Positions 6,790 to 14,634 of a stretch of 64,000 bases of DNA are shown here, piece by piece. The notes beneath the pieces were generated by a model, which had not been told where the DNA came from, made no database searches, and saw only the letters and a list, made by a program, of their open reading frames with translations. Every line of letters begins with the position of its first letter. The first letter of the stretch is position 1. The stretch is from positions 62,001-126,000 of the forward strand of contig CAJTCG010000010.1 in NCBI GenBank assembly GCA_910574635.1, in the 5' to 3' direction. This stretch comes from Oscillospiraceae bacterium (GTDB lineage: Bacteria; Bacillota; Clostridia; Oscillospirales; Oscillospiraceae). A program made the translations under genes and the position numbers.

Positions 6790-7821
6790 CTACTCCCGGG
6801 TCTGGCAATCCACCAGGACTTTCACTACTTCGCCGCTGGGAGAGCCGCAGAGCTCCATGCCCTCCTGGACCTTCCTCAGGGGCAGGATCTTGGTAATCAG
6901 CGCGTCAAAGTCAATGGGAGCTTTGGCCATCATGTCTATGGCGTCGTCAAAGTCCTTTTCGTTGTAGTTTCGGGTCATTGTCAGGTCGGCTTCCCGCATG
7001 AACAGTTTTTGCAGTTGGATCTGCATGGGATGGGGATACGCCGCCACCAGCACGACGCGGGAGTGGGGGTGGATCAGCTCCACCGCCGTGTCCAGGCCGG
7101 ACTGAGTACCGGAGACCTCAAACACCGCGTCGGCCCCCACGCCCCCGGTGGATTTCAGGACAAAGTCCTTCAGCTTCGTCTCCCTGGGGTCTACCACGGT
7201 AAAACCCAGCTCCCGGGCTCTCTGAACGCGGACGGCGTTTAGCTCGGACAGCACCACCCGCAGTCCCAGATACCGGGCCGTCAGGGCCGTCATCAAGCCG
7301 ATGGGACCGGCACCGATAACCACGGCGTAATCCCCCGCCTTGGACCGGGAGCGGTCCAGCGCGTGGAAACAGACGGCCATGGGCTCTACCAGTGCACCGT
7401 GGGTCAGGCTGATGCTCTCCGGCAGACGGTGAAGCGTCCTCTCATGAACCGTCCAACGATTGCACATGGCTCCGGCAGAATCCAGGCCCATAAAATTCAG
7501 GCCGGCGCAACAGTTGTGATTCCCGCTGTCACAGGCTACGCAACTGCCGCAATAGTCCAGCGGGCACACCGCCACCCGGTCCCCCGTCTTCCAGGCGGTC
7601 ACCTCCGCGCCCACAGCAGCCACCACGCCGGAGCACTCGTGGCCGATGGGGCGGGGCAGCGTGGAAAAACGGTAGTCATAGTCCCCATGGAACACATGAA
7701 GATCCGAGCCGCAGATGCCGCAGTAGGCTACATCCACCTGGACCTCATGGGCTCCCGGAGCCTTTGGTTCGTAGTCGTGCAGCCCAAAGGAATGATTCCC
7801 CTCATACATACTGGCTTTCAT
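6790..7821 (-). CDS. Zinc-dependent medium-chain alcohol/polyol dehydrogenase
   Basis: A 343-residue MDR-family enzyme of the threonine/sorbitol dehydrogenase branch. The catalytic zinc site is seen in CGICGSDLHVFHGDY and GHECSG, the structural zinc cysteines in CPLDYCGSCVACDSG plus the following CC, and the NAD(P) motif in VIGAGPIGLM. Such enzymes oxidise secondary alcohols of polyols, sugar acids or hydroxy acids. It is the first gene of the operon with the FabZ-like dehydratase and is read leftwards from a -24/-12 promoter at 7867-7883. ATG follows AGAAGGGA. The neighbouring sugar-acid and hydroxyacyl-CoA genes make an acidic polyol or a hydroxyacyl derivative a plausible substrate, but none can be named. 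Confidence 0.88.
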   Translation of the reverse strand: MKASMYEGNHSFGLHDYEPKAPGAHEVQVDVAYCGICGSDLHVFHGDYDYRFSTLPRPIGHECSGVVAAVGAEVTAWKTGDRVAVCPLDYCGSCVACDSGNHNCCAGLNFMGLDSAGAMCNRWTVHERTLHRLPESISLTHGALVEPMAVCFHALDRSRSKAGDYAVVIGAGPIGLMTALTARYLGLRVVLSELNAVRVQRARELGFTVVDPRETKLKDFVLKSTGGVGADAVFEVSGTQSGLDTAVELIHPHSRVVLVAAYPHPMQIQLQKLFMREADLTMTRNYNEKDFDDAIDMMAKAPIDFDALITKILPLRKVQEGMELCGSPSGEVVKVLVDCQTRE

Positions 7822-7866
7822 TCAGAGTCCCTTCTTTCCTATTGAGATTTCTAAAAGTACCAAATT

Positions 7867-7883
7867 AGCAAATCCCATACCAA
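7867..7883 (-). promoter_or_regulatory. Sigma-54 (-24/-12) promoter of the MDR/FabZ operon
   Basis: On the minus strand the sequence reads TTGGTATGGGATTTGCT. This matches the sigma-54 layout TGG-yry-G-N4-TTGC-W, with GG and GC at the correct spacing. The start site would be near 7856, giving a leader of about 35 bases with the ribosome site before ATG 7821. It is a weaker match than the facing promoter at 8194-8209. Confidence 0.65.
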
Positions 7884-8075
7884 CCTAGGCTTTTCACACT
7901 CGCTCTTTTACTTTTTTCCCTACATGCTGCCCGTATATAGCATATTTCCGACTTGGCAGTCTCGTTTCTTCCCTCCGTGCGCCGCTGTTAGGCCGGATAA
8001 GCGCCTCTAAGGAAGCGGTCCGCAGGAGACGCCCCCGCTTAAGGGCAGCCCGCTGTGGCAAAACCGGCGCAAAGT

Positions 8076-8113
8076 CGATGTTATTAGACATCGGACGATG
8101 CGCTTTGACATCA
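8076..8113. promoter_or_regulatory. Two tandem 6-6-6 palindromes, probable activator sites
   Basis: Site one is CGATGT-N6-ACATCG (8076-8093). Site two is CGATGC-N6-ACATCA (8096-8113). Their centres are 20 bp apart, two helical turns, so both sit on one face of the DNA. They lie about 115-145 bp upstream of the right-hand sigma-54 start and about 220-255 bp from the left-hand one, the usual place for enhancer-binding activator sites. The rest of the 457-bp gap (7822-8278) shows no gene. Confidence 0.65.
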
Positions 8114-8193
8114 ACCTTTGGAAAACTAGGCGCTCTTTTGTCGGTTTTATATATAAAAGGCAAAAATTTCTTGAATAGACTAGGCGGAATTTT

Positions 8194-8209
8194 TGGCACG
8201 AAAATTGCA
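8194..8209 (+). promoter_or_regulatory. Sigma-54 (-24/-12) promoter of the hydroxyacyl-CoA dehydratase operon
   Basis: TGGCACG-AAAA-TTGCA is a perfect match to the sigma-54 consensus TGGCACG-N4-TTGCW. The start site is expected near 8220, about 60 bases before the first gene. A sigma-54 activator gene is present at 19481-21205. Confidence 0.9.
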
Positions 8210-8278
8210 ATAAGTTCTGACAGACGCATATCGGGGGATGTCGTTCCCCGGCCTTTAATCAAAACTGGAGGTAAGGAA

Positions 8279-9517
8279 GTGCCAACTATGGAAAACACGC
8301 TGACATCCAAGCAGCTTTTGGCAAAGCTACAGTCGGAACACTATGCCGGTGCCATGCAGGCAAAGAAGGAGGGCAAGTTGGTGGCCTGGGCCACCTCTAT
8401 CTGCCCGCAAGAGCTGCTGGAAACCCTGGACATCGATGTGGTGTATCCAGAGAATCACGCAGCCGCCATCGGGGCCCGGAAGGATGCGCCTCAGTTCATT
8501 GCAAACGCAGAGGCCAAAGGCTATTCCACCGACATCTGCTCCTATGCGCGGGTCAATATGGGTTACGCCGACATCCAATTCTCCGAAGCGGAAAATATCC
8601 CCATGCCCGACTTGATTTTCTGCTGCAGCAATATCTGCAACACCGTTATCAAATGGTACGAAAATCTGGCGAAGACCCTGCATATTCCCCTGGTGATGTT
8701 CGACATGCCCTTCAACCACACCTTCGACGTTCCCGAGCATAGCATCCGCTATATGCGAGGCCAGATTGAATACGCTATCCAGCAGCTGGTGGATATCACC
8801 GGCAAAAAATTCGACTACGACAAATTCAGCGAGGTCATGAAGGTCTCCTCCGAGAGCGCCCTCTGGTGGCGCCGGGCCACCGACCTGGGCCGGAACCACC
8901 CCTCTCCTCTTAACGGATTCGACATGTTTAACTACATGGCCATGATCGTCTGTGCCCGAGGCAAGGAGTCCACCCGAGATCTCTTTAAGCTCTGGCACGA
9001 CGAAATGGCGGAGAAGGTGAGACTCGGCAAGGGTCCCTGGAAGGAGGGTGAGGAGAAATACCGCATCATGTGGGACGGAATCGCCTGCTGGCCCCATCTC
9101 AGCGTCACCTACAAAACGCTGAAAAAATACGGCATCAATATGGTGACCAGCACCTACCCCGAATCCTGGACCATTGTCTACGAGCAGAATGACCTGGACG
9201 GCATGGCCCGGGCCTACAGCGCCAACTACGCCAACCGGAATCTGGACTATGGAACCGGAAATGTCATCAAACTGGTGCGGGACTTCGACCTGGACGGCAT
9301 CGTTTATCATTCCAACCGCAGCTGCAAGCTGATGGATTTCCGGCAGTATGAGGTCCAGCGGCGCATTGAAGGCGCTACCGGCGTGCCCTCCGTGGTATTC
9401 GACGGCGACCAGACCGATCCCCGCATCTTCTCCCAGGCCCAATACGAGACCCGCATTCAGGCTCTGGTGGAGATGATGGAAGAAAACAAGATCAAAAAGC
9501 AGAGAGGTGACTTGTAA
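8279..9517 (+). CDS. 2-hydroxyacyl-CoA dehydratase, subunit of HgdA/HadB type
   Basis: The 412-residue product is one of two related [4Fe-4S] subunits of an oxygen-sensitive 2-hydroxyacyl-CoA dehydratase, which removes water from (R)-2-hydroxyacyl-CoA by a ketyl-radical mechanism. Family marks are WATSICPQELLETLDIDVVY, a cysteine cluster in LIFCCSNICNTVIKWYENLA, and the C-terminal IVYHSNRSCKLMDF and GDQTDPR. GTG 8279 lies seven bases after GGAGG and is preferred; ATG 8288 is the alternative. It overlaps the next subunit by one base and is read from the perfect sigma-54 promoter upstream. The acyl substrate (lactoyl, 2-hydroxyglutaryl, 2-hydroxyisocaproyl or other) cannot be deduced. Confidence 0.9.
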   Translation: MPTMENTLTSKQLLAKLQSEHYAGAMQAKKEGKLVAWATSICPQELLETLDIDVVYPENHAAAIGARKDAPQFIANAEAKGYSTDICSYARVNMGYADIQFSEAENIPMPDLIFCCSNICNTVIKWYENLAKTLHIPLVMFDMPFNHTFDVPEHSIRYMRGQIEYAIQQLVDITGKKFDYDKFSEVMKVSSESALWWRRATDLGRNHPSPLNGFDMFNYMAMIVCARGKESTRDLFKLWHDEMAEKVRLGKGPWKEGEEKYRIMWDGIACWPHLSVTYKTLKKYGINMVTSTYPESWTIVYEQNDLDGMARAYSANYANRNLDYGTGNVIKLVRDFDLDGIVYHSNRSCKLMDFRQYEVQRRIEGATGVPSVVFDGDQTDPRIFSQAQYETRIQALVEMMEENKIKKQRGDL

Positions 9518-10644
9518 TGAACAACGCGCAGACGATCATTGACGCCCTTTGCGAACAGGCCCTGCATCCGGCCCTCGCCGTGGCAAAGAGCTGCCGCGAC
9601 GCCGGAAAAGACGCAGTGGGGTGCTTCCCCATCTACACACCGGAGGAACTGGTCTACGCCGCCGGGTTCCTGCCTGTGGGCATGTGGGGCGGCAGCACGG
9701 AGATCAAGCTGGCCGACCGCTATCTCCAGGGCTTTTGCTGTTCCATCATGCGCTCCAACATTGAGTACGGCATGCGCGGGACCTACAACCGCTTGAGAGC
9801 CGTGCTTCTCCCCACCCTGTGTGATACTTTGAAATGCATCTGCGAGAACTGGAAGGTGGCGGTGTCCCAGCTGCCCGTCATCCCGGTGGTATATCCCCAA
9901 AACCGCAGCCTCCCCGCCGGAGAGCAGTACCTTAAAGACGAGTTCTCCCGCGTCCGTCTGGAGCTGGAGAAGCTCGCCGGTCATCCCATCACCGACGAGG
10001 TCCTGGAGAAGGCTTTTGCCCTCTATGAAGACTGGCGGAGCGCTATGCGGGAATTTTGCGAGGCTGCCTCTACCCATCCCAAGACCATCAACGCCAAAGT
10101 GCGGCACCTGGTCATCAAGGCCGGGTGGTTCCTGGACAAGGCCGTCCACCTGGAAAAAATCCGTGCCCTGACGGCGGCCCTGAAGGAACTGCCTGAGGAG
10201 CCCTGCGCTGTCCGTGTGGTGGCTACCGGACTCATGGCGGAGCCCGTGGGTGTGCTGAACCTGATGGTGGAGAACGGCATGGCCATTGTTGCCGACGACC
10301 TGGCCCAGGAGAGCCGCCAGTTCCGCACCCCCGCCCGTCCGGAGGGCGACGCCCTCTCCCGCATGGCCTGGAGGGTTATGGACCAGAGGGGTTGTCCCTT
10401 CCTTTACGAGGTGGAGAAAACCCGCGGTCAGATGCTCATCGACCTGGTCAGGCAGTACAAGGCTGACGCCGTGGTGACGATGCTGATGAAGTTCTGCGAT
10501 CCCGACGAGTTTGATTATCCTATTTACAAAGCAGAGCTGGAGGAGGCCAAGATTCCGCACCTTTATCTGGAAGTGGAGCAGCAGATGGACAGCTTCGGCC
10601 AGGCAGGCACCCGCATCCAGAGCTTCGCGGAAATGATTGGGTGA
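9517..10644 (+). CDS. 2-hydroxyacyl-CoA dehydratase, subunit of HgdB/HadC type
   Basis: The 375-residue partner subunit. It shows GCFPIYTPEELVYAAGFLPV, GMWGGSTEI, cysteine-containing GFCCSIMRSNIEYG and LPTLCDTLKC, then ADDLAQESRQFRTP and MKFCDPDEFDYP, all characteristic of the HgdB/HadC family and its single [4Fe-4S] cluster. Start and upstream stop overlap (TAATG), showing tight translational coupling with the first subunit. Length is normal. From memory the sequence looks closer to HadC of the 2-hydroxyisocaproyl-CoA dehydratase than to other members, but this was not tested. Confidence 0.9.
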   Translation: MNNAQTIIDALCEQALHPALAVAKSCRDAGKDAVGCFPIYTPEELVYAAGFLPVGMWGGSTEIKLADRYLQGFCCSIMRSNIEYGMRGTYNRLRAVLLPTLCDTLKCICENWKVAVSQLPVIPVVYPQNRSLPAGEQYLKDEFSRVRLELEKLAGHPITDEVLEKAFALYEDWRSAMREFCEAASTHPKTINAKVRHLVIKAGWFLDKAVHLEKIRALTAALKELPEEPCAVRVVATGLMAEPVGVLNLMVENGMAIVADDLAQESRQFRTPARPEGDALSRMAWRVMDQRGCPFLYEVEKTRGQMLIDLVRQYKADAVVTMLMKFCDPDEFDYPIYKAELEEAKIPHLYLEVEQQMDSFGQAGTRIQSFAEMIG

Positions 10645-10648
10645 AGGA

Positions 10649-11428
10649 ATGTATCTGGGAATCGATATCGGCTCCTCCTCTTCCAAGGCGGCATTGCTGA
10701 ATGAGGAGGGGACCATCGCGGGAACCCAGGTAGTGAACCTGGGCACTGGCACGCAGGGCATTCAAACCGCCCTGGACGAACTTTATGAACGGGCGGGCAT
10801 CTCTCCGGGCCAGGTGCTCTACACTGTGGTCACCGGGTACGGTCGCCTTCTCTATACTGAAGCGGACAAGCAGATCACGGAAATCACTTGCCACGCCAAG
10901 GGCATCCACTACTTAATGCCTGATGTCCGCACAGTGGTGGACATCGGCGGTCAGGACTCCAAGGTCATTCGGATGGACAGCGGCGGAACGGTCCAGAACT
11001 TCGTGATGAATGAAAAGTGCGCCGCCGGTACAGGCCGTTTTCTGGAGGTTATGGCCCGGGTGCTTGGCTGCTCCATCGGGGATTTGAGCTGCCTGGCCGC
11101 CCAGGCCACCCAGGACGTGGCAATCAGCAGCGTCTGCACCGTCTTCGCCGAAAGCGAGGTCATCTCGCAGCTCTCACAGGGCCAGCATCCCAATGATGTG
11201 GCCCGGGGGGCCCTGCGGGCCGTGGCTAAGCGCGTGGCGGGGCTGTGCGGCCGGGTGGGAGTGGAGGACAGCGTCGCCATGAGCGGCGGCGTAGCCTTGA
11301 ACCAAACCATGGTGGAGGTCCTCTCCCAGGAGCTAGGTCGGCCCGTGGTCCCCGCCCCGGACTCCCAGGCTGTCGGCGCCATCGGCGCCGCCCTGCTGGC
11401 CAGGGAGCAGTACCGAAAAACCCGTTGA
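10649..11428 (+). CDS. Activator ATPase of 2-hydroxyacyl-CoA dehydratase (HgdC/HadI type)
   Basis: The 259-residue ASKHA-fold protein injects one electron into the dehydratase at the cost of ATP. It has the nucleotide motif MYLGIDIGSSSSKAAL at the start, DIGGQDSK, and the two cysteines that hold the shared [4Fe-4S] cluster of the homodimer in NEKCAAGTGRFLEV and SSVCTVFAESEVIS. The start ATG is four bases after the stop of the previous subunit and directly behind GAAGGA, so it probably relies on re-initiation. Family size is normal. Its presence means the dehydratase system is self-contained. Confidence 0.93.
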   Translation: MYLGIDIGSSSSKAALLNEEGTIAGTQVVNLGTGTQGIQTALDELYERAGISPGQVLYTVVTGYGRLLYTEADKQITEITCHAKGIHYLMPDVRTVVDIGGQDSKVIRMDSGGTVQNFVMNEKCAAGTGRFLEVMARVLGCSIGDLSCLAAQATQDVAISSVCTVFAESEVISQLSQGQHPNDVARGALRAVAKRVAGLCGRVGVEDSVAMSGGVALNQTMVEVLSQELGRPVVPAPDSQAVGAIGAALLAREQYRKTR

Positions 11429-11483
11429 AGGACTTCTGCCGCCGGAACGCCGGTGGATTAAAAAAACGAGAGGAACGGATAAT

Positions 11484-12791
11484 ATGGATTGGAAAGAGTA
11501 TTACAAATCTAGACTGGTCTCCGCCGAGGAGGCTGTCTCCCACATCAAATCCGGCGATTGGATCTTCCCCTCCCACGCGGCCTCTGAGCCGGAATACCTC
11601 TTTGACGCCCTGCTCAAGCGCAACGGAGAGCTGAAGGACGTCCGCATCTGGCAGGGATTGAACATCGGCGCCGCCAAGTACGCCCAGCCGGAATACGCCG
11701 AAAGCTTCAAGGTCAGCTCTGTCTTCTTGGGAGCCAAGAACCGGGAGTGCATTCAGAGCGGCCGGGGCGAGTTCACCCCCATGGCCTTCTCCCTCCAGCC
11801 CCGTGCCGTGCGCACCGGCGCGGTACCCTGCGACGTATACCTGGGCCAGGTGACGCCCCCCGACGACGAGGGCTACTGCAGCTTCGGCCTGTCCGTGGAC
11901 TTCGCCCGCTCCTGCGTGGAGGCCGCCAAGCTGAAAATCGTTCAGGTCAACCGGAACATGCCCCGGACCTGCGGCGACACCAAGGTCCACGTCACAGAGC
12001 TGGACTACTTCGTGGAGGCGGATACCCCCCTCTACGAGCTGCCTCTCATCGACAGCAGCGATCCCATCGTGGACAAGATCGGAGCCAATATCGCCTCTCT
12101 CATAGACGACGGGGCCACGCTCCAAATGGGCCAGGGCAAAATTCCCAACGCCATTCTCAAGTGCCTGGGCGACAAAAAGGACTTAGGGATCCACACCGAA
12201 GTGTTCTCCGACAATCTGCTGCCCCTGATTGAAAAAGGCGTCATAAACGGTGCCCGCAAGAGCATCAACAAGGGCAAAATCATCTCCACCTTCATCCAGG
12301 GAACCCGTGCGCTCTATGACTTCGCCGACGGAAACGAAATGGTCCAGCTCCATCCGGTGGACTATACCAACCATGTGGGAGTCATCGCCCAAAACGACAA
12401 CATGGTGGCCATCAACTCCGCCATTGAAGTAGACCTCACCGGTCAGGTGGCCGCGGACTCCATGGGCATGACCCTGTTCTCCGGCATTGGCGGCCAATTG
12501 GACTTTATCCGCGGCGCGGCCTTGAGCAAGGGCGGCAAGCCTGTCATTGCCCTCCCCGCCACCGCCAAGAAGGGAACGATTTCCCGCATCGTCGCCCGGA
12601 TGCAGCCCGGCACCCCCATCGCCACTCCCCGGAACGACATTTTCTATGTCGTGACAGAGTACGGCATCGCGGAGCTTTTCGGCAAATGCCTGCGGGATCG
12701 TGCCAAGGCCCTCATCAGCATTGCCGCCCCTCAGTTCCGGGAAGACCTGGAGCGTGACTTCTTTGAGCTCTATAAAAAGTCCGGCATTTAA
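11484..12791 (+). CDS. Acyl-CoA:carboxylate CoA-transferase (Cat/AbfT type)
   Basis: A 435-residue family I CoA-transferase similar to 4-hydroxybutyrate and butyryl-CoA:acetate CoA-transferases. It shows LQMGQGKIPNAI, the HTEVFSDNL segment carrying the expected catalytic glutamate, AINSAIEVDLTGQV, and GIGGQLDFIRGA near the C-terminus. It would activate the hydroxy acid to its CoA ester using acetyl-CoA or the product acyl-CoA. It lies 55 bp after the dehydratase activator on the same strand, matching the usual order of CoA-transferase with hydroxyacyl-CoA dehydratase genes. Confidence 0.9.
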   Translation: MDWKEYYKSRLVSAEEAVSHIKSGDWIFPSHAASEPEYLFDALLKRNGELKDVRIWQGLNIGAAKYAQPEYAESFKVSSVFLGAKNRECIQSGRGEFTPMAFSLQPRAVRTGAVPCDVYLGQVTPPDDEGYCSFGLSVDFARSCVEAAKLKIVQVNRNMPRTCGDTKVHVTELDYFVEADTPLYELPLIDSSDPIVDKIGANIASLIDDGATLQMGQGKIPNAILKCLGDKKDLGIHTEVFSDNLLPLIEKGVINGARKSINKGKIISTFIQGTRALYDFADGNEMVQLHPVDYTNHVGVIAQNDNMVAINSAIEVDLTGQVAADSMGMTLFSGIGGQLDFIRGAALSKGGKPVIALPATAKKGTISRIVARMQPGTPIATPRNDIFYVVTEYGIAELFGKCLRDRAKALISIAAPQFREDLERDFFELYKKSGI

Positions 12792-12897
12792 GCCCTACCG
12801 AATTTTGTAAGCCCCTATGTGTCCCTGCTGCTGCCCTCTGCCGCTTTCTATGGTATGCTTTCCACAGGGTCTCGCGTTTGGAAAGGAGGAGAGCCCC

Positions 12898-12990
12898 ATG
12901 AAGCTCGGAAAAAGAGGGACCGCAGCTGGTATAAAGACCCTATCCAACACAAAACTTTCAGGAGGAATGAGAAATGAAAAGAATGCGTAA
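12898..12990 (+). CDS. Possible 30-residue leader peptide before the TRAP genes
   Basis: ATG 12898 follows AAAGGAGGAG by a good distance and opens a frame that begins MKLGKRGTAAGIKTLSNTKL and ends at TAA 12988, overlapping the first codons of the TRAP binding protein in another frame. The overlap and strong ribosome site suggest translational coupling or a regulatory leader. No family is recognised, and it may be chance. Confidence 0.3.
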   Translation: MKLGKRGTAAGIKTLSNTKLSGGMRNEKNA

Positions 12991-14074
12991 CATTATCGCC
13001 TTGGCGCTGGCTCTGATTATGGTCCTGTCGCTGGCCGCCTGCGGCGGAAAAACCGGCGGCGACAGCCCTGCATCCAGCGGCTCCCAGACCGGCGGAGCCA
13101 GCACTGCAGCTCCCTCGGCAAACGGAGACGACACTGTTTACAATATCACCATCGGCGGCACGGTGCCCGACGAGCACCCCATCTCCCAGGGGCTCTTCAA
13201 GTTCAAGGAAGTGGCAGAGGAACTCTCCGGCGGCCGCTTCAAGGTGGAGGTCTATGACAACAACACCATCGGCGCCAGCCGGGAGCTGGTAGAGGGCGTA
13301 CAGGCCAACGAGATTCAGATGGCCGAGTGCAGCCAGTCCGTCTACGCCAGCTTCACCGACGAGCTGATGAGCGTGGGCCTGCCCTTCCTGTTCAAGAACC
13401 GCCAGGCGGGCTATGACTTCTTTGACAGCGAGGTGGGCGACCAGATTGCCGACGTCATTGCGGAGCAGACCGGCGTCCGTATCGTGGGCTACTTTGAAAA
13501 CGGCATCCGGCAGCTGACCAACTCCAAGCGCCCCGTCACCTCCCCCGACGACATGAAGGGCCTGAAGATTCGCGTCATGGAGTCCCCCCTGTACATCGAG
13601 ATGTTCACCGAGATGGGTGCGAACCCCTCTCCCATGGCCTTCTCCGAGCTGTACACCGCTTTGCAGCAGGGCACTGTGGACGGACAGGACAACCCCTGGA
13701 CCATCGTCTCTACCAATGCCTTCTATGAGGTTCAGTCCTACGCCACCGATCTGAGCCACACCTTCGATATCACCTGCTTCTCCATCAATGACAAATTCTA
13801 TCAGGATCTGCCCGACGATCTGCGGGAGGTCGTCGACAAGGCCGCCGAGGCCGCTGTGGAAACCAACCGTACCCTGTCCATTGAGCTGGAGAACGAGTAT
13901 ATTGCCACCATCGAGGGCGGCGGCTGCCAGATCACCCGCCTGACCGACGAGCAGCGCCAGGTCTTCCGTGACGCCACTGCGGGTTGCTATGACTGGTTCC
14001 GGCAGAACTACAACCCCACTGTCTCTCTGGAGACCATTATGGCCAAGGCCGAAGAGGTCAACGCGGCAAACTAA
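12974..14074 (+). CDS. TRAP transporter solute-binding lipoprotein (DctP family)
   Basis: The 366-residue extracytoplasmic receptor has a lipoprotein signal (positively charged start, hydrophobic stretch, LAAC lipobox near residue 22), a low-complexity G/S/A linker, and the DctP domain from about residue 55: ITIGGTVPDEHPISQGLFKF, IGASRELVEGVQANEIQMAE, and MKGLKIRVMESPLYI followed by QGTVDGQDNP. In this family an arginine like that in KIRVM binds the carboxylate of the ligand, so an organic or sugar acid is expected. RBS GGAGG precedes ATG by eight bases. It is followed by both membrane subunits. Confidence 0.92.
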   Translation: MKRMRNIIALALALIMVLSLAACGGKTGGDSPASSGSQTGGASTAAPSANGDDTVYNITIGGTVPDEHPISQGLFKFKEVAEELSGGRFKVEVYDNNTIGASRELVEGVQANEIQMAECSQSVYASFTDELMSVGLPFLFKNRQAGYDFFDSEVGDQIADVIAEQTGVRIVGYFENGIRQLTNSKRPVTSPDDMKGLKIRVMESPLYIEMFTEMGANPSPMAFSELYTALQQGTVDGQDNPWTIVSTNAFYEVQSYATDLSHTFDITCFSINDKFYQDLPDDLREVVDKAAEAAVETNRTLSIELENEYIATIEGGGCQITRLTDEQRQVFRDATAGCYDWFRQNYNPTVSLETIMAKAEEVNAAN

Positions 14075-14090
14075 GCGGAAATGACCCAGC

Positions 14091-14122
14091 CGGCAGAGCG
14101 GCGGACATCCGCCGCTCTGCCG
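14091..14122 (+). repeat. Intercistronic hairpin between dctP-like and dctQ-like genes
   Basis: CGGCAGAGCGGCGGA and TCCGCCGCTCTGCCG form a perfect 15-bp stem with a 2-base loop and no T-run. It probably stabilises the upstream mRNA so the binding protein is made in excess over the membrane subunits. Confidence 0.6.
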
Positions 14123-14148
14123 CGTGACTTGAGAAGAAAGGCGGTTAT

Positions 14149-14634
14149 ATGAAAGTATTATCGTTGATTGACAAGCACCTGGAGGAGGTCCTCTGCGCGG
14201 TCATTCTGAGCCTGATGACGATCGTCATCTTTTTACAGGTAGTTCTGCGCACCATGCATCTCCCCCTCTATTGGACGGAGGAGATAGGCCGCTACCTCTT
14301 TATCTGGCTCATCTACATCGGCTGCGCCAGCGCAGTGCGCAAGCGAAAGCACATCTGCGTGGAACTGCTGGACTTGGTTCTGAAGGAGCGGGGCCGCTTT
14401 GTCCTGAGCATCATTTCCAACATCGTGTTCCTGGTATTCGCCATCGTGCTGGCCTATTACAGTGTCGCCGTGGTGCAGCGGGTTTCCTCCCAGCTGTCTC
14501 CCGCGGTCCGCATGCCCATGAGCATTCCCTACTCTTCCGTTCTGGTGGGCAGCGTGCTGATGGTCTTTCGGCTGGTTCAGGACACCATCGCCCGGTTCAA
14601 AGAGAGGAAGGAGGCGCTGACGGCCAATGACTAA
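14149..14634 (+). CDS. TRAP transporter small membrane subunit (DctQ family)
   Basis: A 161-residue protein with four hydrophobic segments (about residues 14-34, 48-64, 84-106 and 122-142), as in DctQ. The family signature-like stretch WTEEIGRYLFIWLIYIGCAS is present. It forms the membrane complex with the large subunit, whose start overlaps its end by 8 bp. Confidence 0.9.
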   Translation: MKVLSLIDKHLEEVLCAVILSLMTIVIFLQVVLRTMHLPLYWTEEIGRYLFIWLIYIGCASAVRKRKHICVELLDLVLKERGRFVLSIISNIVFLVFAIVLAYYSVAVVQRVSSQLSPAVRMPMSIPYSSVLVGSVLMVFRLVQDTIARFKERKEALTAND

